In this document: piece after piece, positions 61,811-63,505 of the stretch
How positions within the stretch are numbered: the stretch's first letter is position 1
Layout of the letters: every line of letters begins with the position of its first letter
DNA from: an uncultured Actinomycetes bacterium
Lineage (GTDB): Bacteria > Actinomycetota > Thermoleophilia > Solirubrobacterales > Solirubrobacteraceae
Direction: 5' to 3'
Length of the DNA: 63,505 nucleotides
Assembly (NCBI GenBank): GCA_937888775.1
Contig: CALAQT010000225.1
Location: 1 to 63,505, forward strand
Made by a program: the position numbers and the translations under genes
The notes under the pieces: model-generated
Databases searched by the model: none
What the model saw: the letters and a program-made list of their open reading frames with translations, nothing else
Told to the model about the DNA's origin: nothing

Positions 61811-63493
61811 ATGGCTAGGCCCTCCACCGGCAGCATCACCCCGGAACCCCAAGCCGACGGGACGATCACGTTCCGTCTGCGGTTCCCCGCCGGCGGCGTT
61901 CGCGAAACGGTGCTGCTGCACGAACGCCGCGCGTGCGACTGCGGCTGTCGCGGCGGATGGACCCAACGGACCGCCGAGACGGAGCTGCGGAACATCATTG
62001 CGAAGGTCGCGGCCGGTGTATGGGAGCGTCCGCGGCGCTCCGCGCCTGTCCCCGTGAAGCGGATGCCAACCTTCCACGAGTACGCCTCATACTGGCTGCA
62101 AGCGCACAAGGACGGGGTACTGGGCGAGAAGCCGCTCGGCAAAGCCAGCTACAAGGACTACCGCTGGCGGCTCAGCCATCTGCTGCCGTTCTTCGGGCCC
62201 TTCTTGTTGGATGAGATCGACAGCGACCTGTGCCTGGAGTTCAAGGCGCACAAGCTCAAAGAGGGCAAGGAGATCGCCGAGGCGATCTCCGCCGGAGCGG
62301 ACCTGCGCGACGAGCGCAACCGCAAAATCAAGCCGATCGGGCCGTCCTCGCTGAAGCGCTTCCTCGACACGCTGCGCACGATCCTCGACGAGGCGATCGA
62401 GGACAAGTACATCCTCGCCAATCCGGCGCACGGACGCCGACTGAAGGTGAAGGTCCCGAAGCCCAAGCGCACGTTCCTCGAGCGCGACGAGTTGATCGCC
62501 TGCGAAGACGCGGCGCTCAGCCAGGACCCGTCTCTGGCCGACTACCACCGCGCCTACCGTGAAGCCCCGCCGGGCTCCTCGGAGGCGGCCGTCGCGCTCG
62601 CCCTCTCAGAGGGGCTACGCCAGCCGCAGGTCGCCGCACATGTCGGGCTCTGCAAAGCGACGGTCGGCTTTCACTGCAAGAAGTTCGGTCGCTCGGCCGG
62701 GGTCTATGTCGGGCGCCGTGCGATGGTGTGCACCCTCGGACGCGCGGGAGTCAGGGCCAGCGAGCTGTGCGACATCAAGATCGGCCAGCTCGTCCTGCAC
62801 GGCGTGGAAGGGTCGCGCTTCGACATCCCCGACGCGAAGACCGAGACCGGGATCAGGAAGGTCGAGATGACCGACGATCTCGTCGAGGTCATCATCGAGC
62901 ACATCGACCGGCTGCGCCGCGTCGGCTTTGACACCGGGCCCGAGGCCCCCCTGTTCCCGAACGCTCGTGGCGGTCGGATGTGCCGCCAGCGGGTCGGAGA
63001 GATCGTCGCCGACGCGGCGAAGCTCGCTGATGAACGGATGCGCGCCCGCGGCCTGCCGCCGCTGCCGCACGTGACCCCGCACACCCTGCGCCGGACCTAC
63101 ATCTCGATCGCGCTGCTGGCGAACAAATTCGACATCAAGTGGGTGATGGATCAGGTCGGGCACGCCGACTCGACGATGACCCTGGACGTCTACGCGAAGC
63201 TGCAGAGACGGGTCAATCGCGTGCACGGCGCCGAGTTCGACAGGCTGATGCGCGAGGCGCGCACGCACCTGTATCGCAACGGCAACGCGACCTCCGAGGA
63301 GTCCGAGGAGCGGAATCCAGGGGGGGTTTTGGACGGAGTTTTGGACGGACCGCCCAAAAAGGCCCCTCGCAAGCGCAAGAGGAGCCGCGGCGACACCCAC
63401 GAAAACAGCTCATTTGCAGGGAAGACTCGTCGCGGGGAACCGCCGTTCGGATATGGCAGAACACAATTTTCAGTCGTGTGCTCTACCAACTGA
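61811..63493 (+). CDS. Tyrosine recombinase with inserted helix-turn-helix
   Basis: 560 residues. The N-terminal arm-binding part has a cysteine cluster (RRACDCGCRGGW), then the core-binding domain (PTFHEYASYWLQAHKDGV ... LKRFLDTLRTILDEAIEDKY). Catalytic residues: R near 315 (AGVRASELCDI), K in DAKTETGIRKV, H-x2-R (HTLRRTYIS, about 424), H (VGHADSTMTL) and Y (LDVYAKL, about 460). Just before the first R an extra ~45-residue stretch reads SSEAAVALALSEGLRQPQVA, then AHVGLCKATVGFHCKKFG, which looks like a LuxR/sigma-type HTH. A long basic tail follows. The stop codon lies within a tRNA-Phe 5' half on the other strand. Confidence 0.9.
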   Translation: MARPSTGSITPEPQADGTITFRLRFPAGGVRETVLLHERRACDCGCRGGWTQRTAETELRNIIAKVAAGVWERPRRSAPVPVKRMPTFHEYASYWLQAHKDGVLGEKPLGKASYKDYRWRLSHLLPFFGPFLLDEIDSDLCLEFKAHKLKEGKEIAEAISAGADLRDERNRKIKPIGPSSLKRFLDTLRTILDEAIEDKYILANPAHGRRLKVKVPKPKRTFLERDELIACEDAALSQDPSLADYHRAYREAPPGSSEAAVALALSEGLRQPQVAAHVGLCKATVGFHCKKFGRSAGVYVGRRAMVCTLGRAGVRASELCDIKIGQLVLHGVEGSRFDIPDAKTETGIRKVEMTDDLVEVIIEHIDRLRRVGFDTGPEAPLFPNARGGRMCRQRVGEIVADAAKLADERMRARGLPPLPHVTPHTLRRTYISIALLANKFDIKWVMDQVGHADSTMTLDVYAKLQRRVNRVHGAEFDRLMREARTHLYRNGNATSEESEERNPGGVLDGVLDGPPKKAPRKRKRSRGDTHENSSFAGKTRRGEPPFGYGRTQFSVVCSTN

Positions 63494-63504
63494 GCTATCT
63501 CGCC
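63462..63504 (-). tRNA. tRNA-Phe 5' half, broken after anticodon arm
   Basis: On the minus strand GGCGAGATAGCTCAGTTGGT, AGAGC and anticodon arm CACGA-CTGAAAA-TTGTG are present. Compared with the intact gene, both sides of the anticodon stem differ in a pair-preserving way. After position 63462 no variable loop, T arm or TCTCGCC acceptor strand follows. The sequence is instead the end of the integrase gene. It could be one side of an att junction. Confidence 0.75.
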
Positions 63505-63505
63505 G

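Noticed and set aside
1..63505. CRISPR array or retron/diversity-generating element
   Set aside because: No regularly spaced short repeats, reverse transcriptase motif (YxDD) or template/variable repeat pair was found.

Overview
This is a GC-rich actinobacterial accessory region with many GTG/TTG starts and a chromosomal tRNA-Phe gene that carries no encoded CCA. Protein styles (tandem signal-peptide proteins with Ig-like C-terminal modules, DUF5661, actinobacterial-type hypotheticals) suggest Thermoleophilia/Solirubrobacterales. That placement is an inference from family resemblance, not from a phylogenetic marker. No rRNA, ribosomal protein or central metabolic operon is present, and no CRISPR array was seen.

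Left part (1-18.7 kb) is a defence and DNA-repair-like patchwork. It holds an MmeI-type restriction/methylation enzyme that runs off the left edge, an exonuclease-BRCT protein, an SbcD-like phosphoesterase with a shortened C-terminus, and HTH and HEPN-motif proteins. An AbiJ-like nuclease gene is split by an in-frame TGA, and a HEPN-like gene is frameshifted by a 10-bp tandem duplication. A helicase-nuclease heads a three-gene operon, and a nitrilase-family enzyme follows. Two imperfect copies of a ~320-bp repeat (14455-14780, 18384-18700) flank a small segment with an excisionase-like pair.

Middle left (18.7-31.4 kb) opens with a small glycan/sulfation cluster: GT4 glycosyltransferase, alpha-amylase-fold protein and sulfotransferase. 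An HNH-helical-repeat protein follows. Then comes a tightly overlapped three-gene operon: an SPPY-type DNA methyltransferase, an 851-residue protein with an Hsp90/MORC-type ATPase at one end and a histidine-kinase core at the other, and a protein with a receiver-like domain carrying a ~65-residue extra insertion. This operon is the best candidate here for an undescribed phospho-signalling defence system.

Centre (31.6-36.8 kb) is recombined DNA: an intact rve-type IS with recognisable inverted repeats, an IS701-like remnant, a cupredoxin-like lipoprotein that lost two copper ligands, a GGDEF cyclase, a Rieske protein and two truncated nucleotidyltransferase/antitoxin-like fragments.

36.8-47.1 kb is a secretion locus. 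A subtilase is followed by five exported proteins with overlapping or abutting genes. The last four share a ~220-residue C-terminal module but have unrelated N-terminal regions.

47.4-54.8 kb carries hypotheticals, a class III nucleotidyl cyclase divergent from a TOPRIM-domain protein, a frameshifted zinc/HNH-like gene and an alpha/beta hydrolase.

Right part (55.2-63.5 kb) is a tRNA-Phe integration hotspot. It has an intact tRNA-Phe gene, two downstream copies of its 3' half, an IS3-family element next to an IS110 remnant and a truncated DUF4062 gene, and an SEC-C protein. It ends with an excisionase-like HTH gene and a tyrosine recombinase that has an apparent HTH inserted in its catalytic domain. 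The window closes inside the 5' half of a second tRNA-Phe on the minus strand.
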